NCBI GenBank assembly: GCA_964434955.1
Contig: CAYSXI010000212.1
Span: 1 to 8,456, forward strand
DNA length: 8,456 nt
DNA from: JANQLU01 sp964434955
GTDB taxonomy: Bacteria > Planctomycetota > Planctomycetia > Pirellulales > Pirellulaceae
Direction: 5' to 3'
Part shown: positions 1 to 6,747 of the stretch, one piece after another
Layout of the letters: every line of letters begins with the position of its first letter
How positions within the stretch are numbered: the stretch's first letter is position 1
Position numbers and translations under genes: made by a program
The notes under the pieces: model-generated
Told to the model about the DNA's origin: nothing
What the model saw: the letters and a program-made list of their open reading frames with translations, nothing else
Databases searched by the model: none

Positions 1-104
1 TCCTGGTTGGGTACATGAGCTCCATGGTCGGTTGCGGACCTAAGCAAGTCGATCCTTCGACGGAGCGAGGCTTAGGGAACGACGACTCTGACGACGAAGA
101 GTAA
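1..104 (+). CDS. C-terminal end of a small protein, possibly a lipoprotein (5' end outside window)
   Basis: An open frame runs in from the left edge (codons start at base 3) and ends with TAA at 102-104. The other two plus frames stop within about 45 bases. About 33 residues are visible. They contain Met-Val-Gly-Cys followed by Gly-Pro, which resembles a lipobox at the end of a signal peptide, and then a short hydrophilic tail ending in a very acidic run (DDSDDEE). If the lipobox is real, the mature lipoprotein would have only about 23 residues, anchored by its Cys. Very short lipoproteins of this kind are common in planctomycetes. A strong terminator starts 20 bases after the stop, which supports a transcribed gene. 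The internal ATGs at 15 and 24 would leave no signal peptide, so the start is probably off the window. The function is unknown. Confidence 0.5.
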   Translation, partial: LVGYMSSMVGCGPKQVDPSTERGLGNDDSDDEE

Positions 105-123
105 AATCCGCTCGCAAAACAAG

Positions 124-155
124 AAAAACGCCTGCAAATCGCAGGCGTTTTTTTT
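124..155. terminator. Bidirectional rho-independent terminator between convergent genes
   Basis: A perfect inverted repeat pairs CGCCTGC (129-135) with GCAGGCG (141-147) around a five-base loop. It is extended by five A-T pairs (124-128 with 148-152) and followed by a T run to 155 on the plus strand. Read on the minus strand, the same stem is followed by a T-rich tract. It lies 20 bases after the stop of the plus-strand gene and 43 bases beyond the stop of the minus-strand dehydrogenase gene, so one element can end both transcripts. Confidence 0.9.
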
Positions 156-197
156 GCGCCCTTAATTTCAAATTCCCTGACGACCTCAGCCAAGCCG

Positions 198-2420
198 TCA
201 TTTTTTCATTTCGCGAATCCATTCTTTCAGAAGTTGAATTGCCACTTCATCATTCTGGTTGGTAGCGACCGATGGCATCCGGCCTTCACCGAGTGTTTTG
301 ACCCGATGCAGCAACAATGATTCATCTGGCGATCCCGGCGAAACCAGGAGAGCGTTCTTCAACCCCAGGTTCCCTTGAGCCGGTTGCGTTCCGATCAAGT
401 TCATCTCAGCCCGCTCCGTTTCGTAACGCAAATCGATGTTTGCATTTCCGGGTCCGTTCGGCCGATGGCACATGCTGCAATTCACATCCAGCCAGACACG
501 CGCGCGACGATCAATGGCTTCACTTTCGTCGTAAGGCGAACAAAATCGGTTTGCCTTTTTGTGCGAGAATCCTTCGGGCAATTCGAGCCAGCCCTTTTCG
601 GCCCAGGTTTCGATTTGGTTCTTTCCCGTGTCTCCGATGTCTCGATTGAGTTGCAATGTATTGATCCCAAGGACAAAACCTGCGGCATCAACGTGACAAC
701 TCGCGCATTCGGACGCCGATGGTGCGTGCCAGGAAAGCACATTCCAAACACGCTTCACGCGATCTGGTTGATAAAGCTCAAACTGCTTTCCACCCGGAGC
801 CAGAATGGCATCCCGTCCATTCTGGTCCCAAACGTAGGTTGCCGCTTCCCACCCGCTTTCCGTGCGTTTGATCAATCGTGTTTCCAACATTCGTTTCCGG
901 CGCAGATGCATCCCTTCGAAGTTTTTTACGATGACGGTTCCAACAGGAAGTTCCCAGGCATCTTTCGCGCGGTACTTCATGGTCGCACCTTTGGGCAGCT
1001 TGATAAAACGAGCTTTCTCGGCACCATCCGACCAGAATGGCGCGTTCACTTCATAAGGAATCAAGTCCGCTGCCACCTCTTTCTTCGCGGTTGATTCAAA
1101 CAACCCCGACTCAGAAAGTTTCTGCGGCCAGTCGCTGAAGGTCTTTTCTGGCGTGTTGGTCGCAACCACCTGGTAGATCCCTCCGTCAAAACTGGTTAGA
1201 TACAACTCGCCGTCATCGCCTTCGCCAAAGGATGCGATGCTGCGGCCGGTACGACGCACGAGTTCACTTGCATGTTTGCCGTTGTCATCTTTTTTGATCC
1301 GCCAGAGATTGCCTGAAACATAGTCGCCGTAGAAATACTGACCTTGAAGTTCCGGATACTTCCTTCCTCGATAGACATATCCGCCTGTAATCGACCAGCC
1401 CCATTGGCGAGCGTAAACGGCGACAGGTGGATCATGCTCTCCATGAGATAGCGTCGATTTGTCACGAAAAATCGAGTTGGCTTCGTATCGGTTCCAGCCG
1501 TAGTTACCACCTTTCTTGATGACGTTTACTTCTTCCCATTTATTCTGCCCAACGTCCGCCGCCCAAAGTTCGCCCGTTTTTCGGTCAAACGAGAATCGCC
1601 ATACGTTTCGAAGTCCGAATGCCCAGATCTCCGGTTTCGCATTCTCAACCGCGCGGAACGGGTTGTCTTTGGGAACGGAGTAAGGTTGATCGCCATCTTT
1701 GTGGTCGATGTCAATTCGAAGAATGGTCCCCAACCAACTTTCGAGATTCTGCCCGTGTCCGTGGGGATCGTTTGCCGATCCACCATCACCGAACGAAATG
1801 TATAACATTCCGTCTTTGCCGAATGCAATTGTTCCACCGTTGTGATTGCGATAGGGCTGTTTAAGCCTGAGAAGAATCTCCTCGGATTTGGGATCCATTC
1901 GATTCTTGTTTTCGTTGTCGACTCGAAACCTGGCTACCACTCCAAAATTGTCCGTGACACTCGACGAATAATGGATCAGCAGTTGCCCGTTGTTCTCAAA
2001 ATCCGGATGAAATGCCAGTCCGATCAGCCCTTCCTCGTTCCCTTTGCGACTGATGCGATCGCGGATATCGAGAAAGACTTCACTGGTCGCTTCTTTCTGC
2101 TTTTCACTGAGCTCGTCCCATTCCTTATCGGGATGATCGGCCGGATCGAAAACCCGAATCACACCCGCTTGCTCGACGACAAAGAGTCGCCCACTGCCAT
2201 CGCCGGCACCCGTAATGAACACGGGACGATCAAAACGCAGACGGGGAAAAACCCGTTTGATCGTGACGAACTTGCCTTCGATCTCAGAAGTCGCATGCGG
2301 CTTTCCTTCCCTCGAGTCCTCTTGGATTATCGGGATCGCCGTATCCGATTGGTGCGGCCCCAAAAACGCAAAAACAAGAAGCGATACCAACGCGACGAAC
2401 AGGATTCCATTTTTCAACAT
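198..2420 (-). CDS. PQQ-dependent sugar dehydrogenase (GSDH-type propeller) fused to a diheme cytochrome c domain
   Basis: Predicted exported quinoprotein of 740 residues that would oxidise a sugar or alcohol and pass electrons to its own hemes. I start it at the ATG at 2420, which gives a clear signal peptide (Lys-Asn, then a hydrophobic run to about residue 20). The frame stays open to 2540, but that extension has no signal-like start and overlaps the upstream gene. Residues about 50-420 form a glucose/sorbosone dehydrogenase beta-propeller, with NHNGG (192-196; the His matches the catalytic base of soluble glucose dehydrogenase), GDGG (211-214), GLRN (269-272) and ADVGQNKWEE (288-297). Residues about 428-740 match the SO2930-type diheme cytochrome family: heme motifs CASCH (572-576) and CSMCH (648-652), with a likely Met ligand in GRMPS near 715. 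The gene is last in its row, 91 bases after a methyltransferase gene, and ends near the shared terminator. PQQ and the substrate are inferred from the family; no PQQ synthesis gene is in view. Confidence 0.88.
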   Translation of the reverse strand: MLKNGILFVALVSLLVFAFLGPHQSDTAIPIIQEDSREGKPHATSEIEGKFVTIKRVFPRLRFDRPVFITGAGDGSGRLFVVEQAGVIRVFDPADHPDKEWDELSEKQKEATSEVFLDIRDRISRKGNEEGLIGLAFHPDFENNGQLLIHYSSSVTDNFGVVARFRVDNENKNRMDPKSEEILLRLKQPYRNHNGGTIAFGKDGMLYISFGDGGSANDPHGHGQNLESWLGTILRIDIDHKDGDQPYSVPKDNPFRAVENAKPEIWAFGLRNVWRFSFDRKTGELWAADVGQNKWEEVNVIKKGGNYGWNRYEANSIFRDKSTLSHGEHDPPVAVYARQWGWSITGGYVYRGRKYPELQGQYFYGDYVSGNLWRIKKDDNGKHASELVRRTGRSIASFGEGDDGELYLTSFDGGIYQVVATNTPEKTFSDWPQKLSESGLFESTAKKEVAADLIPYEVNAPFWSDGAEKARFIKLPKGATMKYRAKDAWELPVGTVIVKNFEGMHLRRKRMLETRLIKRTESGWEAATYVWDQNGRDAILAPGGKQFELYQPDRVKRVWNVLSWHAPSASECASCHVDAAGFVLGINTLQLNRDIGDTGKNQIETWAEKGWLELPEGFSHKKANRFCSPYDESEAIDRRARVWLDVNCSMCHRPNGPGNANIDLRYETERAEMNLIGTQPAQGNLGLKNALLVSPGSPDESLLLHRVKTLGEGRMPSVATNQNDEVAIQLLKEWIREMKK

Positions 2421-2511
2421 GATGACTCTTGGGCTTGGAAGCTCAATGAATTTAAGAAGTTCGCCCAACATTCTAATCCAAGTTGAGCAAAGATTTGTGA
2501 CTGGGACGCAA

Positions 2512-3096
2512 CTAGTAAAGCAGCACACCTTCACGGGCATCGTAGATTAGTAGCTGGCAGTGCGGACTGGCAAACTGCTTGACGATGTTTCGATACAGTT
2601 CATGCTCAGTCGGCCAAGGGTAAGCGTAGACGAGATCAAAATCATCGAGATCCATCTCCAGCTCTTCGTAGGCGGAAAATTCGTCGATTGCCGTGCAATA
2701 GGACTCTTCGCCCCTCGAGGGATCGTGTTCGAATTGAGATGGAACAAAACTGCCGGTTGCAAACAGGGCAGATGGCGCGTACTTTTCGGCGTATTGCCGA
2801 GAATAATCAACGAGCTCCGATTTCATCTCGATTCCATAGGCTTCGTACCCGATGCGGCTAGCCATGATCGTTGCCATGCCCAGTCCGGAGCCGAACTCAA
2901 GAAAACGGTGGCAAGTCTTTTTGAGTTTCACGAGCGAATGAAAGACCTCTTCGTAGTCCGCGCTGACGTAGGCTTCGAACGACGGCTCATTCTGCTGCAC
3001 GTCCCAAAGCTTGTCGGCTTCCTTCCAAAGCGGTTTGAGGTCTGAGAGCAGCGCCTGCTGATCACTCGGTGAGTCGACATCAAATTTCGCAAACAT
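2512..3096 (-). CDS. Small class I SAM-dependent methyltransferase-like protein linked to btaAB
   Basis: A 194-residue cytoplasmic protein with a Rossmann-type SAM-binding fold. Motif I is FLEFGSGLGMAT (65-76), and an acidic residue ends the second strand in YGIEM (87-91), where it should contact the SAM ribose. At the motif IV position it has DFDLVYAYPWP (152-162) instead of a standard NPPY. The first 60 residues are a helical, charged lead-in, and no membrane segment is visible. The start ATG lies seven bases after the btaB stop with no clear purine-rich ribosome site before it, so translation probably depends on coupling to btaB. That makes a role in betaine-lipid synthesis or modification plausible, but the known pathway needs only BtaA and BtaB. 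The substrate is unknown. It could equally be an unrelated methyltransferase or a SAM-binding regulator. The fold is secure; the function is not. Confidence 0.75.
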   Translation of the reverse strand: MFAKFDVDSPSDQQALLSDLKPLWKEADKLWDVQQNEPSFEAYVSADYEEVFHSLVKLKKTCHRFLEFGSGLGMATIMASRIGYEAYGIEMKSELVDYSRQYAEKYAPSALFATGSFVPSQFEHDPSRGEESYCTAIDEFSAYEELEMDLDDFDLVYAYPWPTEHELYRNIVKQFASPHCQLLIYDAREGVLLY

Positions 3097-3103
3097 AGAC
3101 GGG

Positions 3104-3877
3104 TCAAGCCTGACCGCTGGAGGAAAGCTCAGAAGAGATATCGTCCGAAGCGGGTTTGCGTCCTACAAACAGGTAATAGGGAGCTTTAAGGATCAACGTG
3201 TATGGAATCTTGCTTTTGTTCTCAGCCAGTTGTTCCTGCTCAAAGTGATGTCGCAAAAAAGGCAGATGATCGTGCGAGGGAAATACGTTATCCGTCGCAA
3301 ACCAGTTGGGCCAAACGGTTCGTGAAAACCAGCCGTGTCGACGAAGTCCTTCGTCCGGGAACTTTCGCGACACGTAAAAGTCGACAACGCCGATGACTCC
3401 ACCCGGCTTCAGGATTCGGTAGGCATTCTCAATGGCCGCAAACCAATTGGGAATCATCGTAAGCGAATAGGAAAAGGTTACGACGTCCGCCGATCCTTCT
3501 GCCGGCTCAAACTTCGTCGCATCATATTCGACGGCCTCGACGTTGCCCCAGCCACGTTCCTCGAAGCGGCGCGAGGCCACCCCCAACAAACTCGTGGCAA
3601 GATCGACAACGTACACTTTTTTGAGCTGGTCGATTCCGTCAGCCAGATATTCAATGTTGGATCCGGTGCCGCCACCCATATCGACCCAAACACCGTCTTT
3701 GGGGCGGGGCAGGGCAGCGTACAGTTCCTCTCGACCTTTCAGCAGTCGCTTCCGAAAATCGTCGTATCCTTCGGCTTGGCCACCGTAAAAACTTTCCATC
3801 CGTTGAGCATGATTCTTGCCACGCACTGGCCGAAGCAGCATGTGATAAAGAATCTTCATGTCGGCAAACAGGCCCAT
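3104..3877 (-). CDS. btaB: BtaB: SAM-dependent N-methyltransferase forming the betaine lipid DGTS
   Basis: Predicted to add three methyl groups to the amino group of diacylglyceryl-homoserine, giving diacylglyceryl-N,N,N-trimethylhomoserine (DGTS), at the cytoplasmic membrane face. It has 257 residues, somewhat longer than the roughly 210 I recall for the Rhodobacter enzyme. The N-terminal part carries the BtaB-like stretch HAQRMESFYGGQAEGYDDFR (23-42). Then come SAM motif I WVDMGGGTGSN (64-74), the acidic VVDL (90-93), DVVTFSYSLTMIPN (131-144) and LKPGG (156-160). The C-terminal half has aromatic patches (RTVWPNWFATDNVF, 186-199) that may contact the membrane or lipid, and a Ser-rich tail. 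It lies 27 bases after btaA, which fits one transcript; in algae and fungi the two activities are fused as BTA1. ATG at 3877 is taken as the start; a second ATG at 3859 is possible. Its place directly behind btaA makes the call stronger than sequence alone would. Confidence 0.88.
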   Translation of the reverse strand: MGLFADMKILYHMLLRPVRGKNHAQRMESFYGGQAEGYDDFRKRLLKGREELYAALPRPKDGVWVDMGGGTGSNIEYLADGIDQLKKVYVVDLATSLLGVASRRFEERGWGNVEAVEYDATKFEPAEGSADVVTFSYSLTMIPNWFAAIENAYRILKPGGVIGVVDFYVSRKFPDEGLRRHGWFSRTVWPNWFATDNVFPSHDHLPFLRHHFEQEQLAENKSKIPYTLILKAPYYLFVGRKPASDDISSELSSSGQA

Positions 3878-3904
3878 AGAATCACACTTTCGCGGAAATC
3901 TTGA

Positions 3905-5095
3905 TTAAGCGGTCAAATCCGCGATGTAGAAACTCGCGTAAGTATGAACGCGATCTTTGGGGTGCAATTCGGCTGCCAGATCTTCGTGATACGTCAAAAG
4001 TTCATTGACTTTTTTCAGCTCACCTTCATGGTGGACCTGGACCTGGTTGATAAAGTCCGTTCGAAGTCCGCCGCTACGCCAGATGACTCGAGCGTTGTCC
4101 GCGGCCGTATTCACAATCGCCTGCCACTCGGATTCCAAGAGAGGGAAAAAGTGGTCGCTCAACCAGTCCATATGGTCCAACAGGACAAAACGCGAAATCT
4201 TGCCGTCGTACTTTTCAAGGAACCCCTGGACGCTGTCGGTATTGGTTGAGACCCGGTCAACCAACCCTTCTTTCAACTTCATGAAGTTGTCTTCTTTGAG
4301 GTATTCGGGACAGCATTCACGGGTATAACAACCGTGGATATAAACCCGCCAAAAGTAATTGTCCTTGATCGGGATTTTTGCAAAGACGGCCTCGATACAA
4401 TCCTGGATGTATTTGACGACACCACCTTCGTATTGCGTTTCAATCTGCTTTCGCTGTGCCTTGGGAACACCCAGCATGCTCAACGTCGTGTCGCGATTCA
4501 TCGTGAACTTGAGCGGCCCCGTCCAGAAACGGTGATAAAGTTCTTTCGAGTAAATTTCCTGTTGCTGCTCAACGGAATCGCATTCAAGAAGCCGGTCGAC
4601 GGCAGGCTTCACGCGAATGACTTTCTCCATGTAACGACGGATCATGCGAGCAAACATGCCGCTGGTTCCACGATAGTAGAACGATCGTTTTCGATTTCGG
4701 AACCACTTCAGCTTGCGATCCCAAAATGAACGCGACCACTCGGGCAGTTGGGAACGAAGCTTGGAGGCGTAAACTTCCTTGATCTCCGGAAAGTGTCCGT
4801 CACCAAACATCTTGAAAAACTGATCGAAAGGCAACTCGCGAATGGCGGCCATCTTCAGATCCAATAGAGCATTCTGTCGCGGGTTCATGTCGACCGCGTG
4901 AACCTTCCTTGGCGCCGTCAGCGCGTAATCCAAAGCGTTGCAGCCGGCGGAAGTGATAACCATGATCTCATCGTTGTCCGTAATGTCCAACGCGACGCGA
5001 TCAAGTCGAGGATCTTCCCAACAAGTGTTGTATACAAGGTTGTTGCGGTGAACCGTATTGAAAATACGGCGACTTACCCAGTCAAAAATTGCCAT
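3905..5095 (-). CDS. btaA: BtaA: SAM:diacylglycerol 3-amino-3-carboxypropyltransferase
   Basis: First enzyme of betaine-lipid synthesis (DUF3419 family). It moves the 3-amino-3-carboxypropyl group of S-adenosylmethionine, not its methyl group, onto diacylglycerol to form diacylglyceryl-homoserine. Its 396 residues fit the family length of about 400. Visible features are the N-terminal NNLVYNTCWEDPRLD (18-32), the SAM-site strand ITSAGCNALDYAL (47-59), VDMNPRQ (68-74), GTSGMF (143-148), the Cys-rich HGCYTRECCPEYL (254-266), LLDHMDWL (305-312) and RVIWRSGG (336-343), ending in SFYIADLTA. There is no transmembrane helix, so it is probably a peripheral protein working on membrane diacylglycerol. 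The start ATG at 5095 has a purine-rich GAAAAGAA a few bases upstream. It leads a row with btaB and a small methyltransferase gene. In some proteobacteria this pathway is induced by phosphate starvation; I see no convincing PHO box here. Confidence 0.92.
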   Translation of the reverse strand: MAIFDWVSRRIFNTVHRNNLVYNTCWEDPRLDRVALDITDNDEIMVITSAGCNALDYALTAPRKVHAVDMNPRQNALLDLKMAAIRELPFDQFFKMFGDGHFPEIKEVYASKLRSQLPEWSRSFWDRKLKWFRNRKRSFYYRGTSGMFARMIRRYMEKVIRVKPAVDRLLECDSVEQQQEIYSKELYHRFWTGPLKFTMNRDTTLSMLGVPKAQRKQIETQYEGGVVKYIQDCIEAVFAKIPIKDNYFWRVYIHGCYTRECCPEYLKEDNFMKLKEGLVDRVSTNTDSVQGFLEKYDGKISRFVLLDHMDWLSDHFFPLLESEWQAIVNTAADNARVIWRSGGLRTDFINQVQVHHEGELKKVNELLTYHEDLAAELHPKDRVHTYASFYIADLTA

Positions 5096-5443
5096 CGATT
5101 CTTTTCAGTCGTTGATTGAAGCCGCCGAGCGTCTGTGTATGAAGACTTTGCAGCTTGCGAATGGAACCCAACCATCGTTTTTGGGGTCCGATTTGGTTCA
5201 AAACGTATCGATTTTCGGAAACCGAGATTTTAACAATCCACAAGGCCGCTCGATAGGAGCAAACGGGAGCAGGCCAGAGATTCGTCAGTCAGAATTGCGG
5301 AATTTCCAGCTCGAAACGCGTACATCCCTAGCAGAAGAATCAACGCCAACAACCGACTCCTAGGGCGGTCCACTGCAGCCATGAAACCAATTCCAATCCA
5401 GTCCCAGAGACGACTTTGGAGACGCCCCGGAGAAGACGTTGGC
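5096..5443 (-). other. Gene-free leader/promoter region upstream of btaA
   Basis: This 348-base stretch separates the secreted CCFG-domain gene from btaA and must hold the btaA promoter unless the whole minus-strand row is one transcript. I find no confident -35/-10 pair, PHO box, known riboswitch pattern or strong terminator. Only weak inverted repeats are visible: TCGG-AAA-CCGA near 5216-5226, and CCCTAG (5326-5331) with CTAGGG (5360-5365) separated by 28 bases. A plus-strand open frame across it (about 5058-5363) overlaps the btaA start and has low-complexity composition; I do not call it. Confidence 0.5.
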
Positions 5444-5959
5444 CTAGCGTTTCTGCGCTTCCCTCATTCGAAAGATGGCCCAGACCTTATCATCAGGACC
5501 CTTGAATTTCTTGATATAGAATTTGCCTTCGATCGTGATTGGGCGAACGGTGAAATCCAACTCCTTGCCCTTCTCGACCTGAACCAAAATGCAATCGTAA
5601 AGCATCGCACCCGGACCAAAACAGCACTCCTGATTGTCCCGGACAAAAACGAATTTCGCGATTCCTTTTTGCTTCAAACTTGGACGAATAAACCCGCGGA
5701 CTCGAATGACTTGACCTTCAAGATCGAGGATGTCTTGCGTCAGCATCGAATCCTTGAATCGCTCGCCCTTTTTCATCTCGAATTTGAGATCATCAAACGT
5801 CAAATCCTTGATGTCTTTTCCCTGACCGGCAAGTGACGCCGTGGCAACGGTCAGCAGCAAGCAGGAAACCCCCAAGCGAACCACCCCGACTGCGACGTTT
5901 CCCAAGATGCGGCGTGATCCTGCTGAACGTTCAAACGGGGCTGGCGAGGTTCGCATCAT
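5444..5959 (-). CDS. Secreted CCFG-motif domain protein (DUF3299-like), unknown function
   Basis: A 171-residue protein with an N-terminal export signal: an Arg-rich start, a hydrophobic run at about 28-43 and a likely cleavage site after ASLA (41-44). The mature part is one small domain predicted to be beta-rich. It contains LEGQVIRVRGFIRPSL (80-95), KFVFVRDNQECCFGPG (102-117) with adjacent cysteines at 112-113, and a further Cys at 123 in YDCILV. The layout resembles the DUF3299 type of exported protein seen in proteobacteria and planctomycetes, whose function I do not know. The Cys pair could bind metal or form a redox disulfide, which is inference. The start codon overlaps the stop of the preceding gene (ATGA, 5956-5959), so translation is coupled; a second in-frame ATG follows immediately. 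The preceding gene carries a divergent copy of the same domain, suggesting duplication or a paired function. Confidence 0.75.
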   Translation of the reverse strand: MMRTSPAPFERSAGSRRILGNVAVGVVRLGVSCLLLTVATASLAGQGKDIKDLTFDDLKFEMKKGERFKDSMLTQDILDLEGQVIRVRGFIRPSLKQKGIAKFVFVRDNQECCFGPGAMLYDCILVQVEKGKELDFTVRPITIEGKFYIKKFKGPDDKVWAIFRMREAQKR

Positions 5960-6726
5960 TTGATGTAATCCGCTTCAATGGAGTAAACAACCTGCGGAAC
6001 GCCATCTTCGTTAACGGGACGGCGGTCGCGATTAAGTCGAAACGTACCGGCAATCCGGCGGACTCGAAAGGAGTAATCGGCGGTTAGCCCGTTCTCGAGA
6101 TCGATGGCGACAACGTCGGTGATTTTCGGATTCCCGCCGAAGCAGCAATCGCCAAAGTCCCCGACCAACAAAAACTTTTCCAATCCGGTCTTTCGATCAC
6201 TTGGCCGTACGAATCCCTTGATAAAGACCTTTTTGCCATCGAGTTCTTCGGCAACGGCTGCGAATTTTTCCTGCTTCCGCTTGTCGGGTTTCAGCATGGA
6301 GAAACTGATTCGCTGGTGATCCTTGGGAACTTCCGTCGAATACACATAGCCCCAGAACCCGAAGCTCCCAATGAGCAAGACAATCGAACCGATGAAACCA
6401 ATCTTGGCCGGTTTGGCCCCGAGCAGTTCATCCGGGTAACGATTGATATTGTATAACGCGTATCCGCCAAACAGGCATCCAAAGATTGCAATCGTCCCCG
6501 ACATCATTGCAACCTCGGGAGCAACGAATACGAGCGTCACGACCGCGAATGCGAAGATCGCAAACACGAGTGACAAAACTGCCGTCTTGCTAATCGCTCG
6601 ATAATCGCCCTCTTTTTGATTATCCATGTTCGACAACTTATTTGGCTCTTTCTTCTGAGATGAATTGCTGTTTCGGGCAGTCCGCTTCTGTTCCGGATCT
6701 GCGGTTTCCATGTCGGCTAGGCTCAT
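5956..6726 (-). CDS. Three-helix membrane protein with C-terminal CCFG-motif domain
   Basis: A 256-residue inner-membrane protein. A charged, low-complexity N-terminus (1-44) is followed by YRAISKTAVLSLVFAIFAF, which begins a hydrophobic block of the kind seen in DUF4190-like proteins. Helices are predicted at about 47-68, 72-94 and 108-128. The soluble C-terminal domain (about 138-256) shares its plan with the next protein: ELDGKKVFIKGFVRPSD (161-177), then KFLLVGDFGDCCFGGNP (184-200) with adjacent cysteines at 194-195, then a closing beta-rich part. With three helices and a short, mostly charged N-terminus, this domain probably lies outside the cytoplasm, though I cannot prove topology. The start has a good ribosome site (GAGGAA, six bases upstream). 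The gene lies 21 bases after the preceding stop and overlaps the next gene by four bases, so all three are probably one operon. The function is unknown. Confidence 0.78.
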   Translation of the reverse strand: MSLADMETADPEQKRTARNSNSSQKKEPNKLSNMDNQKEGDYRAISKTAVLSLVFAIFAFAVVTLVFVAPEVAMMSGTIAIFGCLFGGYALYNINRYPDELLGAKPAKIGFIGSIVLLIGSFGFWGYVYSTEVPKDHQRISFSMLKPDKRKQEKFAAVAEELDGKKVFIKGFVRPSDRKTGLEKFLLVGDFGDCCFGGNPKITDVVAIDLENGLTADYSFRVRRIAGTFRLNRDRRPVNEDGVPQVVYSIEADYIK

Positions 6727-6732
6727 TTGTGA

Positions 6733-6738
6733 TTCCTC
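6733..6738 (-). promoter_or_regulatory. Shine-Dalgarno site GAGGAA
   Basis: On the minus strand, GAGGAA lies six bases before the ATG at 6726. It is the clearest ribosome site in the window and fixes the start of the three-helix membrane protein. The other minus-strand genes have weak or no such site. Confidence 0.75.
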
Positions 6739-6747
6739 AACGAATGA

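Noticed and set aside
375..1094. 239-codon plus-strand open frame
   Set aside because: Antisense to the diheme cytochrome domain, whose CxxCH motifs are clear on the minus strand; no family features on the plus strand.
1842..2486. 214-codon plus-strand open frame
   Set aside because: It lies entirely antisense to the dehydrogenase propeller, shows no recognisable domain, and is rich in Arg and Phe as expected for a shadow frame.
2421..2540. N-terminal extension of the dehydrogenase-cytochrome gene
   Set aside because: It would overlap the methyltransferase gene by 29 bases and hide a good signal peptide that begins at the ATG at 2420.
5096..5300. PHO box or SAM riboswitch controlling btaA
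   Set aside because: I looked for paired CTGTCAT-like repeats and for a SAM-riboswitch-like hairpin set and saw no convincing match. Only a covariance or motif search could settle it.
5058..5363. Plus-strand open frame of 101 codons across the btaA leader (internal ATG at 5139)
   Set aside because: It begins with TTG inside btaA, has no good ribosome site, and its product is low in complexity with no recognisable motif. It could be revisited if conserved in relatives.
5326..5365. Inverted repeat CCCTAG/CTAGGG upstream of btaA
   Set aside because: Only six paired bases with a 28-base loop and no T run; not enough to call a terminator or operator.
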